Assembly: GCA_016791045.1 (NCBI GenBank)
Contig: JAEUNO010000020.1
Span: forward strand, 124,001 to 188,000
Direction of reading: 5' to 3'
DNA from: Methyloversatilis sp.
GTDB lineage: Bacteria; Pseudomonadota; Gammaproteobacteria; Burkholderiales; Rhodocyclaceae
Length of the DNA stretch: 64,000 nucleotides
In this document: one piece after another, positions 37,357-46,440 of the stretch
Position numbering within the stretch: position 1 is the stretch's first letter
How the letters are laid out: every line of letters starts with the position of its first letter
Program-made: the position numbers and the translations under genes
The notes under the pieces: model-generated
Databases searched by the model: none
What the model was told of the DNA's origin: nothing
What the model saw: only the letters and a program-made list of their open reading frames with translations

Positions 37357-37752
37357 ATGGAAATCAATGCACTGCAGGCGCTGGTGGTCGATGCGCTGGA
37401 AGACATCAAGGGCAAGGACATCGAAGTGATCGATACGTCCAACTTCAATGCCCTGTTCGACCGGCTGGTCATCGCCAGCGGTGACTCGAACCGGCAGACG
37501 CGCGCGCTCGCGCGCCATGTGCAGGAAAAGGCCCGGGACGCCGGCGCGCAGGTGATCAGCGTCGAAGGCGAAGAAACCGGCGAGTGGGTGCTGGTCGATC
37601 TGGGCGATCTGGTGGTGCACGTCATGCAGCCGGCGGTGCGCGCCTATTACAACCTCGAAGAGCTGTGGTCGGGCTCGGCCAAGCCGTCCGACCGCTCGGC
37701 CGCAGCCGCGCGCAGCCCCGGCGTACGCGGCCGCGGACCGGACGCGCGTTGA
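37357..37752 (+). CDS. rsfS: Ribosome silencing factor RsfS
   Basis: A 131-residue factor that binds ribosomal protein L14 and blocks subunit joining in starvation. The family core is visible: [54 protein letters not shown] and [11 protein letters not shown] short Arg/Ala-rich C-terminal tail extends beyond the core. The stop overlaps the TTG start of rlmH. Confidence 0.95.
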   Translation: MEINALQALVVDALEDIKGKDIEVIDTSNFNALFDRLVIASGDSNRQTRALARHVQEKARDAGAQVISVEGEETGEWVLVDLGDLVVHVMQPAVRAYYNLEELWSGSAKPSDRSAAAARSPGVRGRGPDAR

Positions 37753-38219
37753 AGCTGCGGGTGATCTGTGTCGGGCACCGCATGCCCGGCTGGGTCGATG
37801 CGGGCGTCGAAGAATTTGCCCGCCGCATGCCGCGCGAGTCGCCACTCGTGTTCACCGAAATCAAGGCCGAGCCGAGAACCCAGGGCAAGCCGGTCGACGC
37901 ACTGCTCGACGCCGAGCGCGTGCGCATCGAACAGGCGATCCCGCCGCGCGCCCGCATCGTCGCCCTCGACGAGCGCGGCGACGACCTGACCACCGTGGCG
38001 CTGGCCGACCGGCTGCGCCGCTGGCGTGACGGGGGCGACGACGTCGCACTGCTGATCGGCGGCCCGGACGGCCTCGCCCCCGCGCTCAAGGCGCGTGCCC
38101 ACGAGCTGATCCGCCTGTCCAGCCTCACCCTGCCGCACGCACTGGCCCGCCTGCTGCTCGCCGAAGCGTTGTATCGTGCAGCCAGCCTCGAATCCAACCA
38201 TCCCTATCACAGAGAATGA
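37749..38219 (+). CDS. rlmH: 23S rRNA (pseudouridine1915-N3)-methyltransferase RlmH
   Basis: A 156-residue SPOUT methyltransferase acting on helix 69 of 23S rRNA. Seen are [19 protein letters not shown] at the start, [19 protein letters not shown] and the C-terminal knot [20 protein letters not shown]. The start is TTG at 37749 within a TTGA overlap with rsfS; the frame is open further upstream, but this is the family's N-terminus. A 94-bp gap separates it from maf. Confidence 0.95.
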   Translation: MKLRVICVGHRMPGWVDAGVEEFARRMPRESPLVFTEIKAEPRTQGKPVDALLDAERVRIEQAIPPRARIVALDERGDDLTTVALADRLRRWRDGGDDVALLIGGPDGLAPALKARAHELIRLSSLTLPHALARLLLAEALYRAASLESNHPYHRE

Positions 38220-38313
38220 AGCGCCCCTCGCCCACGATGTCGCTGCCACCATCGGGCGGCGCTCGCCCTCGAGGCGGCCCGGCGGGCGGCGCGACGTCAA
38301 CCTGAGCAACTGA

Positions 38314-38940
38314 ATGAGTCTTTCGACCACCGTACCGCCAGCGCTCTACCTGGCATCGCGCAGCCCGCGCCGGCGTGAATTGCTGACCCAGATCGGCGCA
38401 CCCTTCCTCGTACTGCCCTTCCGCGGCCTGCCGCGCGAGGACATCGACGTGCTGGAAGATGTGCGCGACGGCGAAGACGCCGAAAGCTACGTCGTGCGTG
38501 TGGCGCGCGCCAAGGCCCTGGGCGGCGAACAGAGACTGTCCTGGCGGCGTCTGTCTTCCGGCCTGGTGCTGTCGGCCGACACCACGGTCGAGATCGACGG
38601 CGAAATACTGGGCAAGCCAGCCGACGCAGCCGACGCCACACGCATGCTCGGGCTGCTGTCCGGCCGCAGTCACCGCGTGCTGACCGCGGTCGCGGTCAGC
38701 GACGGGCGCCGGCTCGAACACGTGCTGTCGATATCCAGCGTGCGCTTTTCTGCGCTCGACGCGCGCGACATCGAACGTTATGTCGCGTCCGGCGAACCGA
38801 TGGACAAGGCCGGTGCCTATGGCATTCAGGGCCGCGCCGGTGCGTTCGTCGAACACATCGACGGCTCCTACACCGGCATCGTCGGGCTGCCGCTGAACGA
38901 AACCTGGCAGCTGCTGCGCCGCTTCGGGCTCCATTTCTGA
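38314..38940 (+). CDS. Maf-family nucleoside triphosphate pyrophosphatase
   Basis: A 208-residue cytoplasmic enzyme of the Maf/YhdE class that hydrolyses non-canonical or excess nucleotides (dTTP/UTP or modified forms). Signatures: YLASRSPRRRELL at the start, VLSADTTVEIDGEILGKP in the middle, MLGLLSGRSHRVLTAVAV, and the GRAGAFVEHIDGSYTGIVGL loop. Which of the two Maf substrate groups it belongs to is not certain from motifs. Its stop codon lies in a 12-bp tandem repeat. Confidence 0.92.
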   Translation: MSLSTTVPPALYLASRSPRRRELLTQIGAPFLVLPFRGLPREDIDVLEDVRDGEDAESYVVRVARAKALGGEQRLSWRRLSSGLVLSADTTVEIDGEILGKPADAADATRMLGLLSGRSHRVLTAVAVSDGRRLEHVLSISSVRFSALDARDIERYVASGEPMDKAGAYGIQGRAGAFVEHIDGSYTGIVGLPLNETWQLLRRFGLHF

Positions 38941-38969
38941 CTGAGTTTCTGACTGAGTTTCTGACTGAA
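38934..38969 (+). repeat. Three 12-bp tandem repeats over the maf stop codon
   Basis: TTTCTGACTGAG at 38934-38945 and 38946-38957, and TTTCTGACTGAA at 38958-38969. The maf stop TGA (38938-38940) is in the first copy and each later copy adds another in-frame TGA. It reads like a slippage-prone microsatellite at the 3' end. Confidence 0.85.
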
Positions 38970-39016
38970 TTTTCGAGCGAGATTCCACCATCCCACCCTT
39001 CCCGGTCCGTGCAGTC

Positions 39017-40471
39017 ATGAACGATCAATTCCTCATCAACTTCACGCCGCAGGAAACGCGGGTGGCGCTGCTGCAGCAGGGTGCCGTGCAGGAACTGCAC
39101 ATCGAACGCAGCAGCGCGCGCGGCATCGTCGGCAACATCTATCTGGGCCGCGTGGTGCGCGTGCTGCCCGGCATGCAGTCGGCCTTCATCGATGTCGGGC
39201 TCGAACGCACCGCCTTCCTGCACGTGGCCGACATCTGGGAAGCGCGCCAGAATGGTGACGCGCCCAAACCGATCGAGCGCCTGCTGACCGAAGGCCAGAG
39301 CGTGCTGGTGCAGGCGCTGAAAGACCCGATCGGCACCAAGGGGGCGCGCATGTCGACCCAGATCAGCATCGCCGGGCGGCTGCTGGTGCATCTGCCGCAG
39401 GACCGCCACATCGGCATTTCGCAGCGCATCGAGGCAACCGAAGAACGCGAGGCGCTGCGCACGCGCATCCAGGCCCTGCTGCCGCAGGAAGATCCGGGTG
39501 GCTACATCGTGCGCACCATGGCCGAATGCGCGTGCGACGAAGAGCTGTCGGCCGACATCGCCTACCTGCGCAAGATCTGGCAGGAAATCCGCAACCGCGC
39601 CAAGACGGCCAAGCCGCCGTCGCTGGTGTTCGAAGACCTCACGCTGGGCCAGCGCGTGCTGCGCGATCTGGTGTGCGCCGACACGCAGAGCATCCAGGTC
39701 GACTCGCGCGAAAACTACGTCAAGCTGCGCGCCTTCGCCGAGGAATACATGCCGCAGCTGACCAAGCTGCTTGAGCATTACACCGGCGAGCGGCCGCTGT
39801 TCGAGCTGCACAGCGTCGAAGAGGAAATCGAAAAGGCGCTGGCGCGCCGCGTCGACCTGAAGTCGGGCGGCTACCTGATCTTCGACCAGACCGAAGCGAT
39901 GACTACCATCGACGTGAATACCGGCGGCTTCGTCGGTTCGCGCAACTTCGATGAAACCATCTTCAAGACCAATCTCGAAGCGGCTCATCAGATCGCGCGC
40001 CACCTGCGGCTGCGCAATCTGGGCGGCATCATCCTGATCGATTTCATCGACATGGAAAACGACGAGCACCGCACACAGGTGCTGGCCGAGCTGAACAAGG
40101 CGCTGTCGCGCGACCACACCAAGATTTCGGTCAGCGGCTTCACCTCGCTCGGCCTGGTCGAAATGACGCGCAAGCGCACCCGCGAATCGATCGCGCATGT
40201 TCTGTGCGAAGCCTGTCCGACCTGTGGCGGCCGCGGTGAGGTCAAGACCGCGCAGACCATGAGTTTCGACATCCTGCGCGAGCTGCTGCGCGAAGCGCGC
40301 CAGTTCAGCGCGAAGGAATTCCGCATCCTCGCCCACCCCAAGGTGGTCGATCTTTTCCTCGAAGAGGAGTCGCAGGCGCTGGCCATGCTGTCCGACTTCA
40401 TCGGCAAGCCGATCTCGCTGCACGCCGAATCGAGCTATTCGCAGGAGCAGTTCGACATCGTGCTGCTGTAG
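39017..40471 (+). CDS. rng: Ribonuclease G
   Basis: A 484-residue endoribonuclease that matures 16S rRNA 5' ends and degrades mRNAs. The N-terminal S1-like domain (GNIYLGRVVRVLPGMQSAFI, DVGLERTAFLHVADIWE) is followed by RNase-H-like and DNase-I-like parts with metal ligands in TIDVNTGGFVGSRNF and IILIDFIDM. A CPTCGGRG zinc-link is present. There is no long disordered C-terminal degradosome tail, distinguishing it from RNase E. It follows maf, a frequent pairing. Confidence 0.95.
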   Translation: MNDQFLINFTPQETRVALLQQGAVQELHIERSSARGIVGNIYLGRVVRVLPGMQSAFIDVGLERTAFLHVADIWEARQNGDAPKPIERLLTEGQSVLVQALKDPIGTKGARMSTQISIAGRLLVHLPQDRHIGISQRIEATEEREALRTRIQALLPQEDPGGYIVRTMAECACDEELSADIAYLRKIWQEIRNRAKTAKPPSLVFEDLTLGQRVLRDLVCADTQSIQVDSRENYVKLRAFAEEYMPQLTKLLEHYTGERPLFELHSVEEEIEKALARRVDLKSGGYLIFDQTEAMTTIDVNTGGFVGSRNFDETIFKTNLEAAHQIARHLRLRNLGGIILIDFIDMENDEHRTQVLAELNKALSRDHTKISVSGFTSLGLVEMTRKRTRESIAHVLCEACPTCGGRGEVKTAQTMSFDILRELLREARQFSAKEFRILAHPKVVDLFLEEESQALAMLSDFIGKPISLHAESSYSQEQFDIVLL

Positions 40472-40499
40472 GGCGCCTCACTCCACCCGCCTCCCCGCA

Positions 40500-40528
40500 C
40501 CGGCACCGGTTTGAAAAACCGATGCCGG
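40500..40528 (+). terminator. Hairpin terminator-like element after rng
   Basis: CCGGCACCGGTTT (40500-40512) pairs with AAACCGATGCCGG (40516-40528), one mismatch, with a 3-nt loop, 29 bp past the rng stop. There is no T run after it. Confidence 0.6.
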
Positions 40529-40629
40529 CGGGCTAAGCTGCCACGGCAATCACCTTGTCGTAAGCGGGGTGCGGAGACGATCCGCTTCGTGGCCGGCCCC
40601 TTTGCCCACCATTCGTGCAGGGGGTATTC

Positions 40630-42615
40630 ATGGTTTCCGGTCCGGTCTTCATTCCCGACAAGTTTCCTGATCTGCGGACATGCGCCCGCAACCGCTGGAG
40701 CAACGGCGTAGACGTCGTGCAGGCCATGTCGTCCATGCGGGTGCTGTCTGCCTGCAGCGACGGCGGCGACGGCTGCTATGTCATCAGTTCCCGATTCCCG
40801 CAGACCTCAGTGGCCGACCTCTGGCTGCATCACGTCAGCGGCAGCGGACAGGTGCAGGCGTCGGTGCAGATCCAGCCGGCGCTTGTCGTGTCGTACTTCA
40901 GTGCGGCGGTGGTACCCGCGCCGGCCGGCTCCTGCATCGTGGCTTTCGCGCCGCCGGCCTTTGGCGCAGCGCTGCTGGCGCAGCGATACGATGCCCTGTG
41001 TGCGCCGGTCTGGGCGCAACCGGTTCGCGTCGTGCCATCGGCCGGCGGGTTTACCGGGCTGGATGCGATCAGCGATGGCGCGGGCGGTGTCATCCTGGCG
41101 GTGAATTCCGCCAGCCCGACCGGCGGAGGCGGCCTCCAGGTGCTGGCACAGCGCATCGATGCAAGCGGTGCGCTGCAGTGGAGCGCGGGCGGTGTCGCGG
41201 TGTCCGGGCCGCGGGCGCCGGGCGGTCGCGCACAGCCTGCGCTGACCCTCGCCGGCAACCGCATCGGCGTCGTCTGGATGGATCCCAGTCCGTACGGCCC
41301 GAGCCCGATCACGGGGGCCTGGCTGGACCTGTCCGGCAACGTCACCACCGGGCCGTTTGCGATCGGCGTCGGTGTTGATTGGCGGCACGACGCCGCGCCG
41401 CGCCGCCTGGTCGCCGATCCGGCGGGTGCGATGTATGTCGCGTTCAGCCCCGACCCGGTGACGGCACCCGTGCAGGTCATGCGCTTCGAAGCCGACACCG
41501 GCGTGCCGGCATGGACCCGGGTCGCGGTGGCGCTGTCGCATCCGATGGCCTATTCGATCGCCGCCGATGGCGCGGGCGGCTTCCTGCTTGCGGCCGTGGA
41601 TGCCGGCGGCGCGGTCAGCGTCGACCGGGTCGATGCGACCAATATTTCGCACTGGCGCTACACCGCCGCGCGTGCCTTCGCCACGGTTCCGGTCGCCGCA
41701 CTGGCGTCGCAGCCGCTGTTCAACCATGCGCGCCTGGTCACCGTGACCGCACGCGACAGCGGCGGCGCGATGGTCACGTTCGAAGACCACAACGGCACCA
41801 CGCCGCGCGTGATGTCCTGGTGCTGCAACGAAAAGGGCGTGCCCGCGACGAGCGGCGCGATCGTTGCGGTGGGCGGTGGAATGGGTCGTCAATCCGCTGC
41901 GGTGGCCGTCCGGTCGGCCAATGACACGACGGTCGTGGTGTGGCAGGAAGGCAGCGGCGCCAACGGCACGCTGGTGGGTGCCCAGAAGCTCGGCTGCTGC
42001 CCGCCCGACGTACCGCCCGGCCGCCTGCTCGTGCCGCCTCTCCGGTTGCCGTGCGCCATCCCCATCGATTTTCCGTTGCAACCCTTCGGCGGCAAATTCC
42101 CGCTGCCGCCATTCGGCGGCCTGCGCCTGCTGCTCACCTGCGGCAGCCGTGGCTGGCGCGGCGGCGTCCTGCCGCTGCCCAGTCTGTACGGCGCGCCCGG
42201 CATCGACCTTCCGGGCAGTTTCGGCGTGCGTGGCGTGCCTGCTCCGGACTGGACCCGGATGACCTTCCGCGGCTTGCCGCCTGACCTGCGCATCGAACTT
42301 CACACGCACAAGCGCGAGCGGGTCGCCGTGGCCGAAGCGCTGCCCGATGTCGAAGGCGATCTGCTGCAGTCGCTCACCTTCGTACCGTCGGCCAGAACCA
42401 GCTACCTGCTGGTGTTCCTGGTCCGCAGCAAGAACGTCGATGTGATCGACCTGCCCATCGGCGTGCAGGTGGAACACGGCCTCGGCAAGCCCCCGCGCCT
42501 CGATGGCCCGGATGTGGGCGACGGCAAGGCCGGCCGCGACAAGGTGGCGACGAAGAAGAAGGCGGCGAACGACGAGAAGGCGGGCAAGGGGAAGGCGGGC
42601 AGGAAAAAGAGCTGA
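40630..42615 (+). CDS. Uncharacterised 662-residue protein with beta-propeller-like repeats
   Basis: I do not recognise this protein. No signal peptide or membrane helix is obvious. Residues ~45-440 contain repeated blocks of the type DGAGGVILAVN / QRIDASGALQWSAGGVAV / AADGAGGFLLAAV / RVDATNISHWRY. These resemble the strands of secreted WD-like or kelch-like propellers. Then come Cys-rich spots (CCNEKG, GCCPPD), a Pro/Phe/Gly-rich segment (PLQPFGGKFPLPPFGGL) and a distinct ~130-residue C-terminal part with a Lys/Ala/Asp tail. The start at ATG 40630 follows a G-rich SD; GTG 40615 is possible. Composition is Ala/Gly/Val-rich. Monocistronic by position. Confidence 0.6.
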   Translation: MVSGPVFIPDKFPDLRTCARNRWSNGVDVVQAMSSMRVLSACSDGGDGCYVISSRFPQTSVADLWLHHVSGSGQVQASVQIQPALVVSYFSAAVVPAPAGSCIVAFAPPAFGAALLAQRYDALCAPVWAQPVRVVPSAGGFTGLDAISDGAGGVILAVNSASPTGGGGLQVLAQRIDASGALQWSAGGVAVSGPRAPGGRAQPALTLAGNRIGVVWMDPSPYGPSPITGAWLDLSGNVTTGPFAIGVGVDWRHDAAPRRLVADPAGAMYVAFSPDPVTAPVQVMRFEADTGVPAWTRVAVALSHPMAYSIAADGAGGFLLAAVDAGGAVSVDRVDATNISHWRYTAARAFATVPVAALASQPLFNHARLVTVTARDSGGAMVTFEDHNGTTPRVMSWCCNEKGVPATSGAIVAVGGGMGRQSAAVAVRSANDTTVVVWQEGSGANGTLVGAQKLGCCPPDVPPGRLLVPPLRLPCAIPIDFPLQPFGGKFPLPPFGGLRLLLTCGSRGWRGGVLPLPSLYGAPGIDLPGSFGVRGVPAPDWTRMTFRGLPPDLRIELHTHKRERVAVAEALPDVEGDLLQSLTFVPSARTSYLLVFLVRSKNVDVIDLPIGVQVEHGLGKPPRLDGPDVGDGKAGRDKVATKKKAANDEKAGKGKAGRKKS

Positions 42616-42855
42616 GGTGCGGCCGGAAACCGCTGCCTGCGGACGCTGCCTTTGCCGGTCGCGCGTTCGACAGTCGGGCATCCGGCCACCTCGCGAAGCG
42701 CTGCTTGGTCGGTCCGTCATGCCGCTGCCTGTCCAGGCTCGGCTGCCCCATGCGTGACAGACGGTGACCGATTCCCCCGTGCAATGGCTGACGGCGGGGC
42801 GTGTTTTGTGGTTTGATCGGGTTCGCGCTCGAAACACTGACAGAACTTGGTTGCC

Positions 42856-43242
42856 ATGGGACTCAAGGACCGCATCGTTGCCATCAAGCAGGAACTGATG
42901 GCGCTCGCCGTTGCTGCGAAGGACACGCGGACGCCGCGCATGGCTAAGGTGCTGCTGCTGTTCCTGCTCGCCTACGCGGCCAGTCCGATCGATCTGATTC
43001 CCGACTTCATCCCGGTGCTCGGCCTGCTCGACGAGGTCATCCTGCTGCCGATCGGCGTCTGGATCGTGGTCGGCATGATTCCGCCGGACGTGATGGAAGC
43101 GGCGCGGGCGCGGGCGCGCGAGGGCAAGCTGCCGGCCAACTGGATCGCCGGCGTGATCGTGCTGCTGCTGTGGGCGGCCAGCATCGCGGCCATCGCATGG
43201 TGGTGGATGAATTATCAGGACGCCGGTCAGGCCGGTCGCTGA
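42856..43242 (+). CDS. DUF1232 (YkvA-like) membrane protein
   Basis: A 128-residue protein with the DUF1232 motif PIDLIPDFIPVLGLLDE preceded by a hydrophobic segment (VLLLFLLAYAASPI). A second membrane segment is near the C-terminus (WIAGVIVLLLWAASIAAIAW). The family's role is unknown. ATG 42856 is preferred over TTG 42847. The 240-bp gap upstream (42616-42855) contains nothing I could assign. Confidence 0.82.
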   Translation: MGLKDRIVAIKQELMALAVAAKDTRTPRMAKVLLLFLLAYAASPIDLIPDFIPVLGLLDEVILLPIGVWIVVGMIPPDVMEAARARAREGKLPANWIAGVIVLLLWAASIAAIAWWWMNYQDAGQAGR

Positions 43243-43433
43243 GCGGCAGCCGATCCGCGCTTTCCGCCTTCCGTTTGCTGCCGTGGCCCACCGACGGGCG
43301 ATGGCCTTACTCCCCGGGTGTCAATCTTTTACAATCCGGCGTCGCCATGTCCGCAGGTCGCACGCGGGTGGGTGATGCGCGTACCGGGAACGCGCTGCGA
43401 ATCACCCACACCTGACCGAAAGGCCTTGCGAAG

Positions 43434-44306
43434 ATGGGACTCAGACTCAAGTTCAACCTGGTGCTGATCGGCGTGTTCGCGATCGGTCTGGCGGCCTGCG
43501 CCGCGTTGTCGCACCAGCTGCTGCACGACAACGCACGCGCCGAGGTCGAGCGCAATGCGCGGCTGATGATGGAAACGGCGCTCGCCATTCGCGCCTACAC
43601 GGTCAGCCAGATCAAGCCGCACCTTGATCCGCTGCTGTCCGAACGCTTCCTGCCGCAGACCGTGCCGGCCTATGCGGCGACCGAAACGATCAACGAGCTG
43701 CGCAAGAACCACCCCGAGTATGCCTACAAGGAAGCGACGCTGAACCCGACCAATCCGCGCGACCGCGCGTCGGACTGGGAAACGGACATCGTCACCAGCT
43801 TCCGCAACGCCGAGGACACGAAGGAGCTGACCGGGGTGCGCGAAACGCCGACCGGTCGCCACATGTACATCGCGCGGCCGATCCGCATCACCAATCCGGC
43901 CTGTCTGGCCTGCCACAACACGGCCGCCACGGCGCCGCCGACGATGGTCAAGGTGTATGGCGAGGCGAACGGCTTCGGCTGGAAGCTGAATGAAATCATC
44001 GGTGCACAGGTGGTGTCGGTGCCGATGACGCTGCCGGTGACCAATGCCGACCGCGCCTTCAACACCTTCATGCTGTCGCTGCTCGGCGTGTTCGTGTTCG
44101 TCATGGTGGTGCTCAACCTGATGCTCGAATGGCTGATCATCCGCCCGGTGGCGCGGCTGTCGGCCGCGGCCGACCAGATCAGCACCGGCGACTTTTCGGT
44201 GCCCGAGTTCCGCGATTCCGGCAAGGACGAAGTGTCGGTGCTCGGTGCGTCCTTCAACCGCATGCGGCGCAGCCTTGAAACGGCGATGCGCATGATAGAC
44301 AGCTGA
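43434..44306 (+). CDS. Membrane haem-sensor protein (DUF3365 plus HAMP)
   Basis: A 290-residue membrane protein with N-terminal membrane helix (about 8-26) and a periplasmic domain of the DUF3365/Tll0287-like type. That domain contains a single c-type haem motif, CLACH (157-161), in ITNPACLACHNTAA. A second membrane helix is at 212-232 and a cytoplasmic HAMP linker at about 233-286. No output domain is fused. It probably senses redox state or a small ligand and signals to another protein. It is separated by only 2 bp from a Ser/Thr kinase gene, which is the natural candidate. Confidence 0.85.
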   Translation: MGLRLKFNLVLIGVFAIGLAACAALSHQLLHDNARAEVERNARLMMETALAIRAYTVSQIKPHLDPLLSERFLPQTVPAYAATETINELRKNHPEYAYKEATLNPTNPRDRASDWETDIVTSFRNAEDTKELTGVRETPTGRHMYIARPIRITNPACLACHNTAATAPPTMVKVYGEANGFGWKLNEIIGAQVVSVPMTLPVTNADRAFNTFMLSLLGVFVFVMVVLNLMLEWLIIRPVARLSAAADQISTGDFSVPEFRDSGKDEVSVLGASFNRMRRSLETAMRMIDS

Positions 44307-44308
44307 CC

Positions 44309-46438
44309 GTGACGACCGGTCTGCCGCCGTCGAACGCCGGGGACGACGAGCCGTTCACCGAAGACAGCGTGAACGCCGAAGTGCTGGCGGGCAGCGGCTT
44401 CCTGCCGACCGCCAACGCCAGCCCGGGCGCACTGCCGGCCGGCTGGGCGCTGAACGAATACCGCATCGAATCGCTGCTCGGTGGCGGCGGCTTCGGCCTG
44501 ACCTATCTGGCGCACGACACGCTGCTCGACTGCAAGGTCGCCATCAAGGAGTTCCTGCCGACCGACATCGCGATCCGCGGCGACGGCCAGCGCGTGCTGC
44601 CGCGCAGCGGTCCGGCGGTCGAAATGTTCGAACAGGGCCTGCGCCGCTTCCTCGACGAGTCGCGTGCGCTGGCCAATTTCCGTCACCCGCACATCGTGCG
44701 CGTCAGCCGCTTCTTCGAGGCGAACGGCAGCGCCTACATGGTGATGGACTACGAGCGGGGCCGGCCGCTGAACCAGTGGGTGCGCGAGCGCAGCGCGCGC
44801 ATCGACCGCGCCACATTGCTGGCCATCGTGCGGCCGCTGCTCGAAGGCCTGCAGGTGATCCACGACGGCGGCTTCCTGCATCGCGACATCAAGCCGCCCA
44901 ATATCTGCATCCGCGACGACGGTGCGCCGGTGCTGCTCGATTTCGGCGCCGCCCGCCGCTATCACGACACCGAACACACGCTGACCGCCATCGTCACGCC
45001 CGGCTTTGCGCCCTTCGAGCAGTACCACTCGCATGGCAATCAGGGGCCGTGGACCGACATCTATTCGCTGTCGGCCGTCATGTACTGGCTGGTCACCGGC
45101 CAGCGGCCGGTCGAATCGGCCGCGCGCATCCAGAACGACCCGCTGATTCCCGCGTCGCGGCTGGCCGACGCGTCGGTGTTCGGCGCCTCGCTGCTGCGCG
45201 CCATCGACTGGGGGCTGGAGCCGCACGATTCGAAGCGACCACGCAGCATCGCCGACTTCCGCCGCGTATTCACCGCGGCGCCGGCCACGGCGCGCGGCCC
45301 GCTGGCGGCCGGCGCGGCCTCGGGGCCGGCCGCCGCGCCGGTGCGCGCGATCGGTGCGTCGGAAGAGCGGCGCACCATTGTGTGCAGCGTGCTGTATGCG
45401 CAGATCGGCGACAGCCAGCGGCTGGACACCGCGCAGCGGCTGGCCTGCAAGTCGGAGCTCGACGACGCGCTGGCGCGCGCCGCGCGCTCGGTCGACGCCG
45501 ACAGCCGGCTCATCCTCGACACGCCGGACGGCACTGCGCTGTGTCTGCTCGGCCAGCCGGAAGACGCCTGCGTCGTCGCCCAGCATCTGCGCAAGCTCGA
45601 CTTCGCCGATGACGGCGGCCCGACCGGCCAGGGTCTGAAGCAGGGCATCAATCTGGGTCCGGTGCGCGTGTCGCGCTCCGGCAGCGGTGCGCTCGACCTG
45701 CATGGCGACGGTCTGGATGCGGCGCGCGCGCTGGCCGGACTGGCGCATGCCGGTCAGGTGCTGGTGTCGCGCGCTTACTACGAAACCGTATCGGCGCTGG
45801 GCAGCGGCGCGCCGGACGGCCTGCACATCACCGGCCAGCGGGTCGAGATCGCGTCGCGCAGCCAGGAGGTGTTCGAACTCGACAGCCGCAGCGGCATCAC
45901 GCGGCGCACCGACCTCGCGCAGCCGGTGCTGGCGCCCGACGCGCTGACGCCGCTGCTCGAAGCGCTGCTGGCGCGCCACATCGGGCCGATGGCGCGCGTG
46001 CTGGTCACGCGCATCGCGCCCCACTCCACGTCGGCGCCGCAGCTGATCGAACAGCTTGCGGCGCACATTCCGAACGACGCGCAGCGCGCCGGCTTCCTGA
46101 TCGAGGCGAAGCGCCACGTCGTGCAGACCGGCGCGACCACGTCGCGCGCATCGCAGTCGATGTCCGGTGCCGCGGCTTCGGGCGCGATGTCGACCTCGCG
46201 CAGCAGCCTGCCGCCGACCGGCACGTCGAGCCGTTACGTGTCGTCTGCGCCGCGGCTGCTCGACGACACGGTGATCGCCGACATCGAGCGCCGGCTGGCC
46301 AGGCTGATCGGCCCGGTGGCGCGCATCCTGGTCGGCCGCGCGCTCAAGCGCACCAGCACCGAACAGGCGCTGCTGGAAGAGCTGGCGCGCGACATTCCCG
46401 ACCCGGTGCAGCGCGCGGCGTTCGTCGCGGGCAAATAG
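44309..46438 (+). CDS. Ser/Thr protein kinase with degenerate cyclase domain and duplicated C-terminal module
   Basis: A 709-residue cytoplasmic protein, start GTG 44309. Hanks-type kinase at about 50-320: Gly loop LGGGGFGLTY (57-66), Lys80 in VAIKE, HRDIKPPN (191-198, Asp193), DFG 211-213 and APFEQY (234-239). Residues ~355-500 resemble a class III nucleotide cyclase (INLGPVRV, GLDAARALAGLAHAGQVLVS). The metal-site Asp is replaced (YAQIGDSQRL) and the GDGxxxxF-like position reads DTPDGTALCL, so it is probably a binding or regulatory domain. Two similar ~50-residue modules follow (546-600 and 657-707), each with IGP-x-AR and LA..IP..QRA.F. It is preceded by the haem sensor and followed after 2 bp by a zinc-ribbon membrane protein. 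Confidence 0.9.
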   Translation: MTTGLPPSNAGDDEPFTEDSVNAEVLAGSGFLPTANASPGALPAGWALNEYRIESLLGGGGFGLTYLAHDTLLDCKVAIKEFLPTDIAIRGDGQRVLPRSGPAVEMFEQGLRRFLDESRALANFRHPHIVRVSRFFEANGSAYMVMDYERGRPLNQWVRERSARIDRATLLAIVRPLLEGLQVIHDGGFLHRDIKPPNICIRDDGAPVLLDFGAARRYHDTEHTLTAIVTPGFAPFEQYHSHGNQGPWTDIYSLSAVMYWLVTGQRPVESAARIQNDPLIPASRLADASVFGASLLRAIDWGLEPHDSKRPRSIADFRRVFTAAPATARGPLAAGAASGPAAAPVRAIGASEERRTIVCSVLYAQIGDSQRLDTAQRLACKSELDDALARAARSVDADSRLILDTPDGTALCLLGQPEDACVVAQHLRKLDFADDGGPTGQGLKQGINLGPVRVSRSGSGALDLHGDGLDAARALAGLAHAGQVLVSRAYYETVSALGSGAPDGLHITGQRVEIASRSQEVFELDSRSGITRRTDLAQPVLAPDALTPLLEALLARHIGPMARVLVTRIAPHSTSAPQLIEQLAAHIPNDAQRAGFLIEAKRHVVQTGATTSRASQSMSGAAASGAMSTSRSSLPPTGTSSRYVSSAPRLLDDTVIADIERRLARLIGPVARILVGRALKRTSTEQALLEELARDIPDPVQRAAFVAGK

Positions 46439-46440
46439 CG

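Noticed and set aside
38696-42837. Long minus-strand frames opposite rng and the 662-residue protein.
   Set aside because: Composition is Arg/Ala/Gly-rich without motifs; same GC-codon shadow effect.
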